This document shows, piece after piece, positions 9,503 through 17,525 of a stretch of DNA of 64,000 nucleotides (position 1 is its first letter; every line of letters begins with the position of its first letter). A program made the translations under genes and the position numbers. Where the stretch lies: assembly GCA_000143165.1 (NCBI GenBank), contig CP002084.1:248001-312000 (forward strand), given 5' to 3'. The stretch is from Dehalogenimonas lykanthroporepellens BL-DC-9 (GTDB lineage Bacteria; Chloroflexota; Dehalococcoidia; Dehalococcoidales; Dehalococcoidaceae). Below the pieces are notes generated by a model. The model had not been told where the DNA came from and ran no database searches. It saw only the letters and a program-made list of their open reading frames with translations.

Positions 9503-10188
9503 GTCCCGGCCTCCAGCCGGTAGCCGGCGCCGTACACCGTCTGGATATAGCTCGGCCGGTCGGGGTCGGGTTCTATCTTGCGGCGCAGGTTCTTGATGTG
9601 GCTGTCGATGGTGCGCTCGTAACCCTCGTAGGTGTCACCCTGAAGCCGGTCCAGTATTTCCGAACGGGAAAACACCCTTCCCGGGTTGGCGGCCATCAGT
9701 TTCAACAGGTCGAATTCGGTGGTGGTCAGTTCGATAACCTTACCACCGATGTCGGCCTGGCGACGCTCGACGTCTACCGTCAGTTCACCCACCCGGAGTA
9801 CCGGGGCGAAGGTTCTATGTTCGGTGCGGCGCAGGACGGCCTTGATGCGGGCCACCAGTTCACGGCCTTCGAAGGGCTTGGTGACATAATCATCGGCACC
9901 CAGTTCCAGGCCGACTATCTTGTCGGTCAGTTCGTCCCGGGCGGTCAGCATGATGACCGGTGTCTCGGATTCCTGCCGGATGATTCGGCAGACATCGTTG
10001 CCCGACAATTTGGGCATCATCAGGTCCAGCACCACCAGGTCCGGTCTCTCCTGACGCCAGACCTTCAGCCCGGCCTCGCCGTCGGTGGCCGTCAGCACCC
10101 GGTAGCCTTCCTTTTCCAGGTAGGCTCGGACGATATCTATGATTTTCCGTTCGTCGTCGATGACCAGAATCTTTTTTGCCATGTTCAT
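9499..10188 (-). CDS. OmpR/PhoB-family response regulator
   Basis: The 229-residue protein has an N-terminal receiver domain with the acidic pair Asp11/Asp12, the phosphoacceptor Asp55 (LVVLDLMMP), Thr and Lys at the usual places (MLTARD, YVTKPF), and a C-terminal winged-helix DNA-binding domain of the OmpR type (TTTEFDLLKLMAANPG, then RTIDSHIKNLRRKI). It is the cognate partner of the kinase at 8063-9502. ATG at 10188 or 10182 could start it. It follows the secreted-protein gene after a hairpin at 10220-10251, so expression of the regulator may be lower than that of the secreted protein. Confidence 0.95.
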   Translation of the reverse strand: MNMAKKILVIDDERKIIDIVRAYLEKEGYRVLTATDGEAGLKVWRQERPDLVVLDLMMPKLSGNDVCRIIRQESETPVIMLTARDELTDKIVGLELGADDYVTKPFEGRELVARIKAVLRRTEHRTFAPVLRVGELTVDVERRQADIGGKVIELTTTEFDLLKLMAANPGRVFSRSEILDRLQGDTYEGYERTIDSHIKNLRRKIEPDPDRPSYIQTVYGAGYRLEAGT

Positions 10189-10219
10189 AATATAACCCGT
10201 TATATCCCTGGAGGCAATG

Positions 10220-10251
10220 ACCGGGAGGCAGTCCGTAAACTGCCTCCCGGT
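10220..10251 (-). terminator. Hairpin between secreted-protein gene and regulator
   Basis: A perfect 13-bp stem (10220-10232 with 10239-10251) and a six-base loop lie 32 bp after the stop of the Gly/Met-rich secreted protein. It is GC-rich with no long T-tract, so a partial terminator or processing site is more likely than full termination. Confidence 0.6.
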
Positions 10252-10282
10252 TCGAAAGGAGAGAAACCCATCGGGGAGGGGC

Positions 10283-10798
10283 TTATCGCCCCATGCGGCC
10301 CATGCCGCCGAAGCCGGCGCGGACGCCGTCCTCGTTGGGAACTTTACCGGTCAGACAACCGCCGAAGCCCCTGGGGCCGATCTGGGAAGTGACCGAGAGC
10401 CTGATGTTTTCGCTCATGTTCTGGAGCATCAGTTCGGCCTGTTCCGGGGTCAGGCGTCCGGCTGATACCGCCGCCGCCAGCACCTCTTCACGTTCGGCCA
10501 GGATGGCCGTCACCAGGGCGTCTTCGCTGACGCCTTTGGTTGCGGCTATTTCGGCCAGGGTCTTGCCGTCGGCGCGCAGGTCGTAGAGTTCTTCAGCCGT
10601 CAGGCCGAGGAGTTCGGTGATTACCGCCGAGTTACCGCCGAAACCGCCGAAGCCGCCACCCATCATGCCGTAGCCGCCGCCCAAGCCGGGGCAGACCACC
10701 GGTTCGGTGTCGTCCGCGGCGAAGGCCACGGTGCCGAAACCGACGCTCAGAGCAACCACTGTCAGGGCTACTGCCGCTATTTTCCAGGTCCTTTTCAT
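10283..10798 (-). CDS. Secreted Gly/Met-rich small protein
   Basis: The 171-residue product starts with a Sec signal peptide (basic MKRTWK, a hydrophobic core, then Ala-Phe-Ala). The mature part begins with a Gly/Met/Phe-rich stretch (GGGYGMMGGGFGGFGG), then a helical region with two short repeats (LLGLTAEELYDLRADGKTLAEIA and LTPEQAELMLQNM) and ends in another Gly/Met/Arg tail. The repeats recall the DUF2680 or periplasmic metal-stress helper type, but I cannot name a family with certainty. ATG at 10798 is preferred over GTG at 10810 because AGGTGG lies before it. It leads the operon with the regulator and the kinase, whose sensor loop has a similar Gly/Met stretch. Confidence 0.75.
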   Translation of the reverse strand: MKRTWKIAAVALTVVALSVGFGTVAFAADDTEPVVCPGLGGGYGMMGGGFGGFGGNSAVITELLGLTAEELYDLRADGKTLAEIAATKGVSEDALVTAILAEREEVLAAAVSAGRLTPEQAELMLQNMSENIRLSVTSQIGPRGFGGCLTGKVPNEDGVRAGFGGMGRMGR

Positions 10799-10898
10799 TT
10801 TGTTCACCACCTTTCACTGATTTATTTGATGATTTCATATTAACAGACGATTATGGAGGAATTATGGAGCCGGTTTGTTGATTTTAAGGAGAAATCTG

Positions 10899-10927
10899 TT
10901 GACAGCTACGTTTCAGGGTTGTACTCT
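10899..10927 (+). promoter_or_regulatory. Sigma-70-type promoter before the PAS kinase gene
   Basis: A perfect TTGACA box at 10899-10904 is followed by a 17-bp spacer and TACTCT at 10922-10927. The kinase start codon lies at 10962, with GGAGGT at 10936-10941. Confidence 0.6.
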
Positions 10928-10961
10928 CTAACCTGGAGGTAATACACATAACTGTGTTGAG

Positions 10962-12386
10962 ATGATGAATGGATTAGTTATACCCAGGGACAGTTATACA
11001 TTTGCTATCCTTGATGCAATTCCAACAGGTATTAGCTTGATAGATACCGAGTCCCGCGAGATTTGTTGGATGAATAAGGTAGCGCTTGGACTGGTTGAAG
11101 CGTCAATAGCAGATGTTGTAGGAAATATCTGCCATTGTTTCATTTGCCCCTCAGAAGAAGGGCAATGCCCGATACTTGACCAAGGTTTAGAGATAGATAA
11201 CTCCGAGAGAGTTCTCTTAACGCTTAACAGAGACTCAATTCCCATAATCAAGAGTGTACAAAGATTAACCATATCTGGTCATGAATATCTTTGCGAATCC
11301 TTTATCGATATCACAGTTTTAAAAAATACCGAAAGTGAGCTTCGTGAAAACAAGGATAAACTTCAATTATTACTTAATCAGATGCCATGTAGTCTTTGGA
11401 CCATGGATACCGACCTGAGGTTTACCTCAATTTCGGGAGCGGCACTTAAAGCCACTGGCAGGAATCCTTCAGATATGATTGGAAAAACCGTATATGAGTA
11501 TTCTGCCCAGTTCAATGAAAAATCCGCTATGGTAAAAGCTCTGAGACGTGCCTTAAAAGGTAAGTCGGGATCATTCGAACAACGTACTATGTTGGGGGAT
11601 AGGTATCATCTATGCCATTTTGAGTCGATGTATGATGTCAACGGTAAAATCACTGGTGTTATTGGTATAGGCTTTGATATTACAGAAAGGAAAAAGGCAG
11701 AGTTACAAATCAAAGAAGATAAAAGAAAAATCAGAGAGCTCGCACACGCTTACGTAAGCGCCCAGGAAAAAGAACGTGAATGGTTATCTTTGGAAATCCA
11801 TGATCGCATCATTCAGCCTTTGTCCTCCGCTATACATGCTATTGAATCTGGCAATCAGAACACACTGCAATCTAAAGAAGCTTTATCGTTTCTAAAAGAG
11901 GCTGTCAAGGAAAGCAGAAACATTATGAAGGAGATCTACCCTGAAACTTTAACCAGATTCGGGCTGGTTCGCCAGATTGAAACGGAACTCAATCATCTAA
12001 GAGAGGCTACACCATGTAATGTTGAATTCTGTAAACAGTGTGATTGCCCTATTCCTCACGATGTAGAAACAACTACATACAGAGTGTTCCATGAAGCACT
12101 GCTAAATATAAAAAACCATGCCCAAGCTAAAACTATCAAAATAACTCTAATATGCAAGACTGAATATTTAGAAATGACCATCAGTGACGATGGCATCGGA
12201 TTTGATTATCAGGCCAAGCTTAAAAGGCGAATTCCAGGAGGCCTTGAATCTATGAAACAGCGTACAGAAATCATTGGTGGTAAGTTTAGGATTGAAAGTC
12301 TTATAGGCCAAGGTACGACAATCAATATCTATATACCAACACCTAAGGAATCTCTGAACAAGCCACGTTTGATGAGGTATAATTAG
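10962..12386 (+). CDS. PAS-PAS histidine kinase, NarX/HisKA_3 type, near rdhA genes
   Basis: The 474-residue soluble kinase has no membrane helix. A first PAS-like part (residues 12-120) holds four closely spaced cysteines, 57, 59, 62 and 69, in ICHCFICPSEEGQCP. A second PAS domain follows at about 130-240 and ends in TERKKAE. The phosphoacceptor region is of the HisKA_3 type with His280 (SLEIHDRIIQPLS), and the ATPase has FHEALLNIKNHAQA and SDDGIGF. Such kinases pair with LuxR-type regulators; the gene for one starts 19 bp downstream. In Dehalococcoidia, pairs like this often flank rdhA genes and are thought to control them. The cysteine cluster suggests a redox or metal input, which is inference. 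Confidence 0.9.
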   Translation: MMNGLVIPRDSYTFAILDAIPTGISLIDTESREICWMNKVALGLVEASIADVVGNICHCFICPSEEGQCPILDQGLEIDNSERVLLTLNRDSIPIIKSVQRLTISGHEYLCESFIDITVLKNTESELRENKDKLQLLLNQMPCSLWTMDTDLRFTSISGAALKATGRNPSDMIGKTVYEYSAQFNEKSAMVKALRRALKGKSGSFEQRTMLGDRYHLCHFESMYDVNGKITGVIGIGFDITERKKAELQIKEDKRKIRELAHAYVSAQEKEREWLSLEIHDRIIQPLSSAIHAIESGNQNTLQSKEALSFLKEAVKESRNIMKEIYPETLTRFGLVRQIETELNHLREATPCNVEFCKQCDCPIPHDVETTTYRVFHEALLNIKNHAQAKTIKITLICKTEYLEMTISDDGIGFDYQAKLKRRIPGGLESMKQRTEIIGGKFRIESLIGQGTTINIYIPTPKESLNKPRLMRYN

Positions 12387-12404
12387 CCATCCATAAACGA
12401 AGGG

Positions 12405-13229
12405 ATGATGAAGTTAATGAAGACCTTGTCATTTGCCAGTCTGTCTTATGCTAACAAAAAGAAACAGATGAACATTTCAGGGAAAGCAACAGCAGTTTCG
12501 CCTTCTCCAAAAACCCCAATAGAAAGTGAAAAGAATCTGAAGGAAATCCGCGTTTTTCTGGTAGATGATCATGAAGTAACCCGCCGGGGCATTAAAACCT
12601 TATTTGTTAACGAGCCTGACATCCTGGTAGTCGGAGAATCTGATGGTAAAGACCTGCAATCGTTGCATGATGATTTTATAAAAACCAAACCGGACTTAGT
12701 CTTACTTGATATCCGCCTAGATGGCAAGGATGGATTTGAAATAAGCCTTGAGTTAAAAAATTTACATTATGAAACTAAAATAATCTTTTTAACCGGTTAT
12801 GAAAGTGAATTATATGCATCTGAAGCCCTGCACTATCATGCTGATGGTTTCATTACCAAAGAGAGTTCCAAGGAATTTATTTGCACTTCGATTAGAATGG
12901 TAGCCTTGGGCGGTAGTGTTTGGCGATCAGATATACTTCATAAAGCATTAAGAATGATATCTCATGCTAATTCAGGTTCCAATGATAGCGAGCCCTCAAA
13001 GCATCCCCGTGGTTTGACACCGGCTGATGAGATAAAAGCGCAACTAACTTCTCGTGAACTGCGAGTTTTAATTGCTTTAGGTCAGGGGGCATCAAATAAA
13101 GATATAGGCAAACTACTGGATGAAACAGAGATGGTTGCTAAAAAAACTGTGCACAATGTTTTTAACAAGATAGGCGTTTCGAATAGAACTCAAGCAGCGT
13201 TATTCGCCAAACAGGTAGGATTGGTTTGA
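12405..13229 (+). CDS. LuxR/NarL-family response regulator
   Basis: The 274-residue product has an unusual 45-residue N-terminal extension, then a receiver domain with the acidic pair Asp54/Asp55 and the phosphoacceptor Asp102 (LVLLDIRLDG), and a C-terminal helix-turn-helix of the LuxR type (LTSRELRVLIALGQGASNKD, then KKTVHNVFNKIGVSNRTQAA). It is probably phosphorylated by the kinase just upstream and may control the rdhA genes downstream. The exact start is uncertain: ATG codons at 12405, 12408 and 12417 are all possible, and the extension may be partly untranslated. Confidence 0.9.
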   Translation: MMKLMKTLSFASLSYANKKKQMNISGKATAVSPSPKTPIESEKNLKEIRVFLVDDHEVTRRGIKTLFVNEPDILVVGESDGKDLQSLHDDFIKTKPDLVLLDIRLDGKDGFEISLELKNLHYETKIIFLTGYESELYASEALHYHADGFITKESSKEFICTSIRMVALGGSVWRSDILHKALRMISHANSGSNDSEPSKHPRGLTPADEIKAQLTSRELRVLIALGQGASNKDIGKLLDETEMVAKKTVHNVFNKIGVSNRTQAALFAKQVGLV

Positions 13230-13235
13230 ACGATT

Positions 13236-13669
13236 GGTCAGCCGTAACACCCGCTTCGGGTTAATCTGCTGCCGGTCGATATATTTCAGCGTTGCCCAAA
13301 TCCGTCGGTAACCCCAGAAGGGATGCTCCGCCTTGGTTCCTTTATCTGTTCACAACAGCCGCATTACGTTCCGCCACACCGGCTGATTCGGCCCGTTCCA
13401 CTCTTACGGCTCCAGATCTCTTTTTTTAACTCTTCCGTCAGTTCCCCGATGATTTCCTTCAACCGGGCTATTTCCCGCTCCCGGGCGGCCTCCTTCCGGC
13501 TGGTGGAATTAAACAACTGTGGCAATGAACTGAGCATTTTATCGTGCCACTGGTAATACTGCGTCTGGCTGATCTGATACTCCAGGCAGATGTCCTTGAC
13601 CGTTTTGCCCTTCAACCCCTCGATGGCAATCGTGGCCTTGGTCTTTGAGTCCCATTTTCGGTACTTCAT
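13236..13669 (-). mobile_element. Decayed IS3-family element remnant
   Basis: The minus strand holds an OrfA-like protein from ATG at 13669 (101 residues: MKYRKWDSKTKATIAIEGLKG type start, HTH_Tnp_1, then a Leu-zipper-like charged stretch). It runs out of frame after residue 85. Further down, at about 13240-13325, the minus strand encodes a relic of OrfB (EHPFWGYRRIWATLKYIDRQ) before the sequence stops matching. The catalytic domain and the terminal repeats are gone. It lies between the regulator gene and the small HTH gene, so it is part of the island's turnover and not functional. Confidence 0.75.
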
Positions 13670-13866
13670 GATGGCTGCTTTTCCCTTCTTCCTCAGCCGT
13701 CATTCTACCAATTTCGTCAAGGCACTTTAGCCCGAATCGATGGATACCTTTAAAGGTATCTTAATGCTTGGCATGAGTAGTCCTTCAGTACGATGGCTAA
13801 TAATATTAATAGTGATAGTATGGCCTCATAACAGGATGGATTGGATTGACCACGAGTCTCTTCGTA

Positions 13867-14130
13867 ATGAATACTGGATTTGAAGAACGTAATCGGCGTA
13901 TCTTTGAGTATTATCGGGCTCATCCTGATGCTACGTATTCCGAAATAGCCAAGCAGTACGGACTGTCGACTCAGCGAGTCCACTATCTTATACAACGCCA
14001 GTTTCTGAAAGAAGCCATAAAAGACCGGGTAGCGATTGTTCAAACGGGGGAGGTGCCAATGAATTCTGACTCCCGGGAGAGAACGGATGACGGCGGGAAA
14101 GACCGCAAAAAGGTTAAAGGAGAAAAGTAG
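13867..14130 (+). CDS. Small HTH protein coupled to rdhA1
   Basis: The 87-residue product has a helix-turn-helix in its N-terminal half (IFEYYRAHPDATYSEIAKQYGLSTQRVHYLI), similar in shape to sigma-70 region 4 or small resolvase-type domains, and a very hydrophilic C-terminal tail. ATG at 13867 is preferred to the in-frame TTG at 13846. The stop TAG at 14128-14130 overlaps the rdhA1 GTG start by one base, so translation is likely coupled. The last 60 bp before rdhA1 are duplicated before rdhA2 (15588-15647). A DNA-binding regulator of the rdh genes is plausible; no family can be named safely. Confidence 0.65.
   Translation: MNTGFEERNRRIFEYYRAHPDATYSEIAKQYGLSTQRVHYLIQRQFLKEAIKDRVAIVQTGEVPMNSDSRERTDDGGKDRKKVKGEK
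14049..14108 (+). repeat. Duplicated rdhA leader block, copy 1
   Basis: This 60-bp block, in the 3' part of the small HTH gene, recurs at 15588-15647 with two mismatches. Both copies precede a GTG-started rdhA gene whose first codons are also nearly the same. Confidence 0.85.
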
Positions 14131-15548
14131 TGTCTAAATTTCACAGTACAGTAAGCAGAAGAGACTTTATGAAGGGCTTAGGACTAGCCGGGGCTGGATT
14201 TGGCGCTGCGGTAGCCGTCGGGCCTGTCTATCACGATTTGGATGAACTCGTATCGTCCAATTCAAGCGCTTCTACGGCAGTACACAAACAGTGGTGGGTT
14301 AAAGAGTGCGATTTCGAGGATTTGACCACTCCTGTCGATTGGAATATCTACGATTTCTACGATCTCGATGCAAATCCATTTCACGAAAGTAGTGATGAGA
14401 CCAAGGCTAAATTAGCTGCTAGGGATTCTGCTGACGAAGCAGACGGTATAAACAACAAAGTCCCCGGCCGTACATTAAGGGATTTTTCCTTTGATTTGGC
14501 TGACAGTTTCATCGGGCCGAACGCTCCATGGGATGGGCCAACTGGTCATTTCAAAATAAGAGATTACACCCCTTGGCAAGATACACCCGAAAACAATCTG
14601 CAAATGGTTCGTGCCGCTTTACATACTTTTGGTGCCCCCCTAGTTGGCGTTTTGCCGGTTAATGAGCATATGAAACGACTCTTCCGGAAAGGAGAAATTC
14701 TTTGGGAAGATATTGATACTGCTTTCCGGGACGATCAGATGGTTTATCATTTCCCCAATAAAGCTGAATCTATTCTTGTATGGGAAACACTTCAACCTGC
14801 TGGACAAACCAGATATGTATTACGCCCAGACTCTAACTATCCGGGTGGTTTCGGCATGGGATTGAGGCTCGGGCATCAAGGCGTCGGTCATGCCTATTCC
14901 AATGGAGCTCAAGTTGGTTATGCAGCGATGAACTTTCTAAAAGGGCTAGGTTACCAAGCAGTGAAACCCACGGATAATTCTTTCTACTACAGTAATCTTC
15001 CTTTCGGTGTATTCTCGGGTATTGGAGAGCAAGGACGGGCAACTTATCTGTGCAGTCCAGAATACGGGTTGATGATGCGTTACTCATACTTTGTTGTTAC
15101 CGATTTGCCTCTGGCTCCAACGAAACCAATTGACGCAGGCATAACGAATTTTTGCAAAACTTGTTTGCGTTGTGCCGAAACTTGTCCAACCGGTTCTGTC
15201 CCAATGGAAAAAGATACTAGTTGGGATACCGTTTGTGTTTCAAATCGGCCAGGATTCAAAGGATGGTTCATGAATTGGCCAACTTGTATTGATTTTGGCG
15301 CACCAAATAAATGTGGGGTTTGCCAGGTAATGTGCCCATTCAACCATCCATCAGAGGCCATTATCCATCCGGTTATTAGAGCCGTAGCTGGCACTACTGG
15401 TATTTTTAACGGCTTCTTCGCCAATATGGACAGATCCTTTGGTTATAGTGAAGCAAAAACGCCCCAAGAACTTGAAGATTGGTGGACCCGAGATCTCGAT
15501 AAGGATAAGATTGATACCATTTTCGGAACTGGCAAACTTAAATGGTAA
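14130..15548 (+). CDS. rdhA: Reductive dehalogenase catalytic subunit RdhA1
   Basis: RdhA proteins use a corrinoid and two Fe-S clusters to remove halogen from organic compounds as the last step of anaerobic respiration, at the outer face of the membrane. The 472-residue product starts with a Tat signal (SRRDFMKGLGLAGAGF). The first cluster motif is CKTCLRCAETCP at Cys342, 345, 348 and 352; the second is Cys386, then CGVCQVMCP from Cys395. The gene starts with GTG, overlapping the HTH gene. Unusually it has no rdhB after it: only 120 bp, including a duplicated leader block, separate it from rdhA2. The substrate cannot be predicted from sequence. Confidence 0.95.
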   Translation: MSKFHSTVSRRDFMKGLGLAGAGFGAAVAVGPVYHDLDELVSSNSSASTAVHKQWWVKECDFEDLTTPVDWNIYDFYDLDANPFHESSDETKAKLAARDSADEADGINNKVPGRTLRDFSFDLADSFIGPNAPWDGPTGHFKIRDYTPWQDTPENNLQMVRAALHTFGAPLVGVLPVNEHMKRLFRKGEILWEDIDTAFRDDQMVYHFPNKAESILVWETLQPAGQTRYVLRPDSNYPGGFGMGLRLGHQGVGHAYSNGAQVGYAAMNFLKGLGYQAVKPTDNSFYYSNLPFGVFSGIGEQGRATYLCSPEYGLMMRYSYFVVTDLPLAPTKPIDAGITNFCKTCLRCAETCPTGSVPMEKDTSWDTVCVSNRPGFKGWFMNWPTCIDFGAPNKCGVCQVMCPFNHPSEAIIHPVIRAVAGTTGIFNGFFANMDRSFGYSEAKTPQELEDWWTRDLDKDKIDTIFGTGKLKW

Positions 15549-15587
15549 TAACCATGGGGTTAACAGAGAGTATGCCATCAAGGCGAA

Positions 15588-15647
15588 GGAGATGCCAATG
15601 AATTCTGACTCCCGGGAGAGACCGGATGACGGCGGGAAAGACCGCAA
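15588..15647 (+). repeat. Duplicated rdhA leader block, copy 2
   Basis: This is the near-identical copy (58 of 60 bases) of 14049-14108. Here it is no longer part of an HTH gene: only the tail codons of that gene (MNSDSRERPDDGGKDRK) remain readable before a stop at 15654. Confidence 0.85.
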
Positions 15648-15668
15648 GTATTGAAGGAGGTTATTTTA

Positions 15669-17150
15669 GTGTCTAAATTTCATTCCACAGTAAGCAGAAG
15701 AGACTTTATGAAAGTATTGGGGCTTAGCGGTGTTGGAGCAGGTGTTGCTACTGCAGCTATGCCGGTATTTCACGACATTGATGAAATGTTATCTACCGAA
15801 GAGTCCCGCTATCCCAATCCTTGGTGGGTGAAGGAACGCGAATTATTTGATCCCACGGTGCCGATTGATTGGGACTTGAAATGGCGAATTGACGGTAGAG
15901 ATTCCCGTATATATACCGATCCGGAAAGTAAATGGTACTTTAATGCCTATAGCCATGAGCAAGCAAAAATTTACGCTGACTATGCCGAGAAAGAAGACCC
16001 CAATTTTAAATGGGGCGATCCCAGGCGCATGGCACTTGAAGCTGGATGCAGTTTTGGTCAATTTGGCAATTTAGTGTTAAACAGTGGAACCTATGCTCTT
16101 CATAGTTATTTGGGGCATCCAGCTTCTCGATCACCAGAAATTGATGGCTACGCTAAATGGGAAGGCACTCCTGAAGAAAACCTCAAATTGCTCAGAGGTG
16201 CAGTAAGGTTTTTTGGCGGTGATGATGTGGGTGTCATGGAACACGATACTCACCTAGACAGGGTTTTGTGCACTTATGATATGAATGGTTATAAGAATTC
16301 CTTTGAAGATATTGATAAGCCGTACCAAACACACAGTCCTAAGGTGACCGGCATACCCAATAGCTATGAATGGATGTTTGTTTGGACGCTCAGACAACCC
16401 ATGGACGAAACTCGGAGGCAACAGGGTGGCATCATGCGGGCTTACCCAGATGTTAATCCCTATGGGGAGGCGGAAAGTGTGGGTGTTTGGAGAGCTTACT
16501 CAGAACTTGCCATAGTAGAGAATCGCTTACAGCTATTCTTGTTAGGTTTAGGCTATCACGGGATTGCTGGTGGCATGAACGCCATTACCGCCGGTAACTC
16601 CGTTGCTACAGTTGCTGGGTGCCTTGAACATTCTCGCATGGGACAGGTCGCTATTCACCCTAAATTTGGTTCAACCATTAGAGGGACCTATAAGATGATG
16701 ACCAATCTCCCGCTAGCTCCCACCAAGCCAATAGACGCTGGTTTATATGAATTCTGTAAAAGTTGTGAAATATGTGCGGAGCATTGTCCTACTGGCATCA
16801 TACAGAGAAATCAACCGACTTGGACAACCGGGCGGAATCCCGAAAACGGAGACGACAACGGCGAATTTGGAGAGCCATTACCATATCAGTCACAAGGCTT
16901 TTTGGGTTGGAGAACCGATATTGGCAAGTGTCCACATTGCCCGGTTTGCCAAGGTACATGCCCTTTCAATGAATTACCCAATGCTTCTTGGATTCATAGT
17001 TTTGTAAAAGCAACTTCAGCGACTACACCAATCTTTAACGGATTTTTCGCAAATATGGATAGGACATTTGAATATGGGCGTAAGCCTTACGCTGATTATT
17101 GGAAAGACTTTGATGTCAGGCCAACTTATGGAATAGATACCACGCGGTAA
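15669..17150 (+). CDS. rdhA: Reductive dehalogenase catalytic subunit RdhA2
   Basis: The 493-residue product begins with a Tat signal (SRRDFMKVLGLSGVG), has a central corrinoid-binding-type region and two Fe-S motifs near the C-terminus, CKSCEICAEHCP and CPHCPVCQGTCP. GTG at 15669 is chosen because GAAGGAGG lies about eight bases upstream; TTG at 15651 would add six residues before the Tat motif. It is followed 20 bp later by rdhB2, so it forms the only complete rdhAB pair in the window. Identity to rdhA1 and rdhA3 is clear in the signal and cluster regions but low in the middle, so a different substrate range is likely. Confidence 0.95.
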   Translation: MSKFHSTVSRRDFMKVLGLSGVGAGVATAAMPVFHDIDEMLSTEESRYPNPWWVKERELFDPTVPIDWDLKWRIDGRDSRIYTDPESKWYFNAYSHEQAKIYADYAEKEDPNFKWGDPRRMALEAGCSFGQFGNLVLNSGTYALHSYLGHPASRSPEIDGYAKWEGTPEENLKLLRGAVRFFGGDDVGVMEHDTHLDRVLCTYDMNGYKNSFEDIDKPYQTHSPKVTGIPNSYEWMFVWTLRQPMDETRRQQGGIMRAYPDVNPYGEAESVGVWRAYSELAIVENRLQLFLLGLGYHGIAGGMNAITAGNSVATVAGCLEHSRMGQVAIHPKFGSTIRGTYKMMTNLPLAPTKPIDAGLYEFCKSCEICAEHCPTGIIQRNQPTWTTGRNPENGDDNGEFGEPLPYQSQGFLGWRTDIGKCPHCPVCQGTCPFNELPNASWIHSFVKATSATTPIFNGFFANMDRTFEYGRKPYADYWKDFDVRPTYGIDTTR

Positions 17151-17170
17151 TAGCAGAAAGGAGAGAAGAT

Positions 17171-17446
17171 ATGTGGTTAGGTTTATTTCTTGGATTAATA
17201 TTTGGTATTGGGGCTATGTGGCTTATACAAAAGGGGCTGATTATTAAATGGTATGATTGGCTTCTGTTTGCCTTGGGTTTCCTCTCTCTATACGGGGGGA
17301 TAACTCATTATGTTGGTTCCATAAATGAATATGAGCCAACGGCGGGACTATATGGATTGTATCTTTTTGTTGGAATCGCCATTATCCTGTTTGCCTTGGC
17401 TTTCCAACTCGTTTGGCGCAGAAATCGAAAGGGAAAACAAGCCTAA
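17171..17446 (+). CDS. rdhB: Reductive dehalogenase membrane anchor RdhB
   Basis: RdhB is a small membrane protein thought to anchor RdhA to the outer face of the cytoplasmic membrane. The 91-residue product has three hydrophobic segments (about residues 3-20, 31-48 and 62-81) with the EYEPTAGLYG loop between the last two, at the place of the conserved E-(N/Y)-E-P motif, and ends in a basic tail. It has an AGAAAGGAGAG ribosome site. It lies 20 bp after rdhA2 and before a strong terminator at 17466-17509, giving a two-gene unit. Confidence 0.93.
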   Translation: MWLGLFLGLIFGIGAMWLIQKGLIIKWYDWLLFALGFLSLYGGITHYVGSINEYEPTAGLYGLYLFVGIAIILFALAFQLVWRRNRKGKQA

Positions 17447-17465
17447 AATTTCAAGCAAGGGAGGA

Positions 17466-17509
17466 TTCGATCAGGCAGGGCTTTTTTAAAAAAGCCCTGC
17501 CTGATCGAA
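17466..17509 (+). terminator. Rho-independent terminator after rdhA2-rdhB2
   Basis: A perfect 22-bp inverted repeat, 17466-17487 with 17488-17509, contains a run of six T followed by six A at the turn. It lies 20 bp after the rdhB stop and should stop transcription in either direction. Confidence 0.85.
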
Positions 17510-17525
17510 ATGATCAATTATTTTA

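Noticed and set aside
9598-10392. 264-residue plus-strand frame opposite the response regulator
   Set aside because: It covers the regulator, a hairpin and the secreted-protein end on the wrong strand, has no start signal and matches no family.
13750-14043. 97-residue minus-strand frame opposite the HTH gene
   Set aside because: No ribosome site and unlikely composition; the plus-strand HTH gene is coupled to rdhA1.
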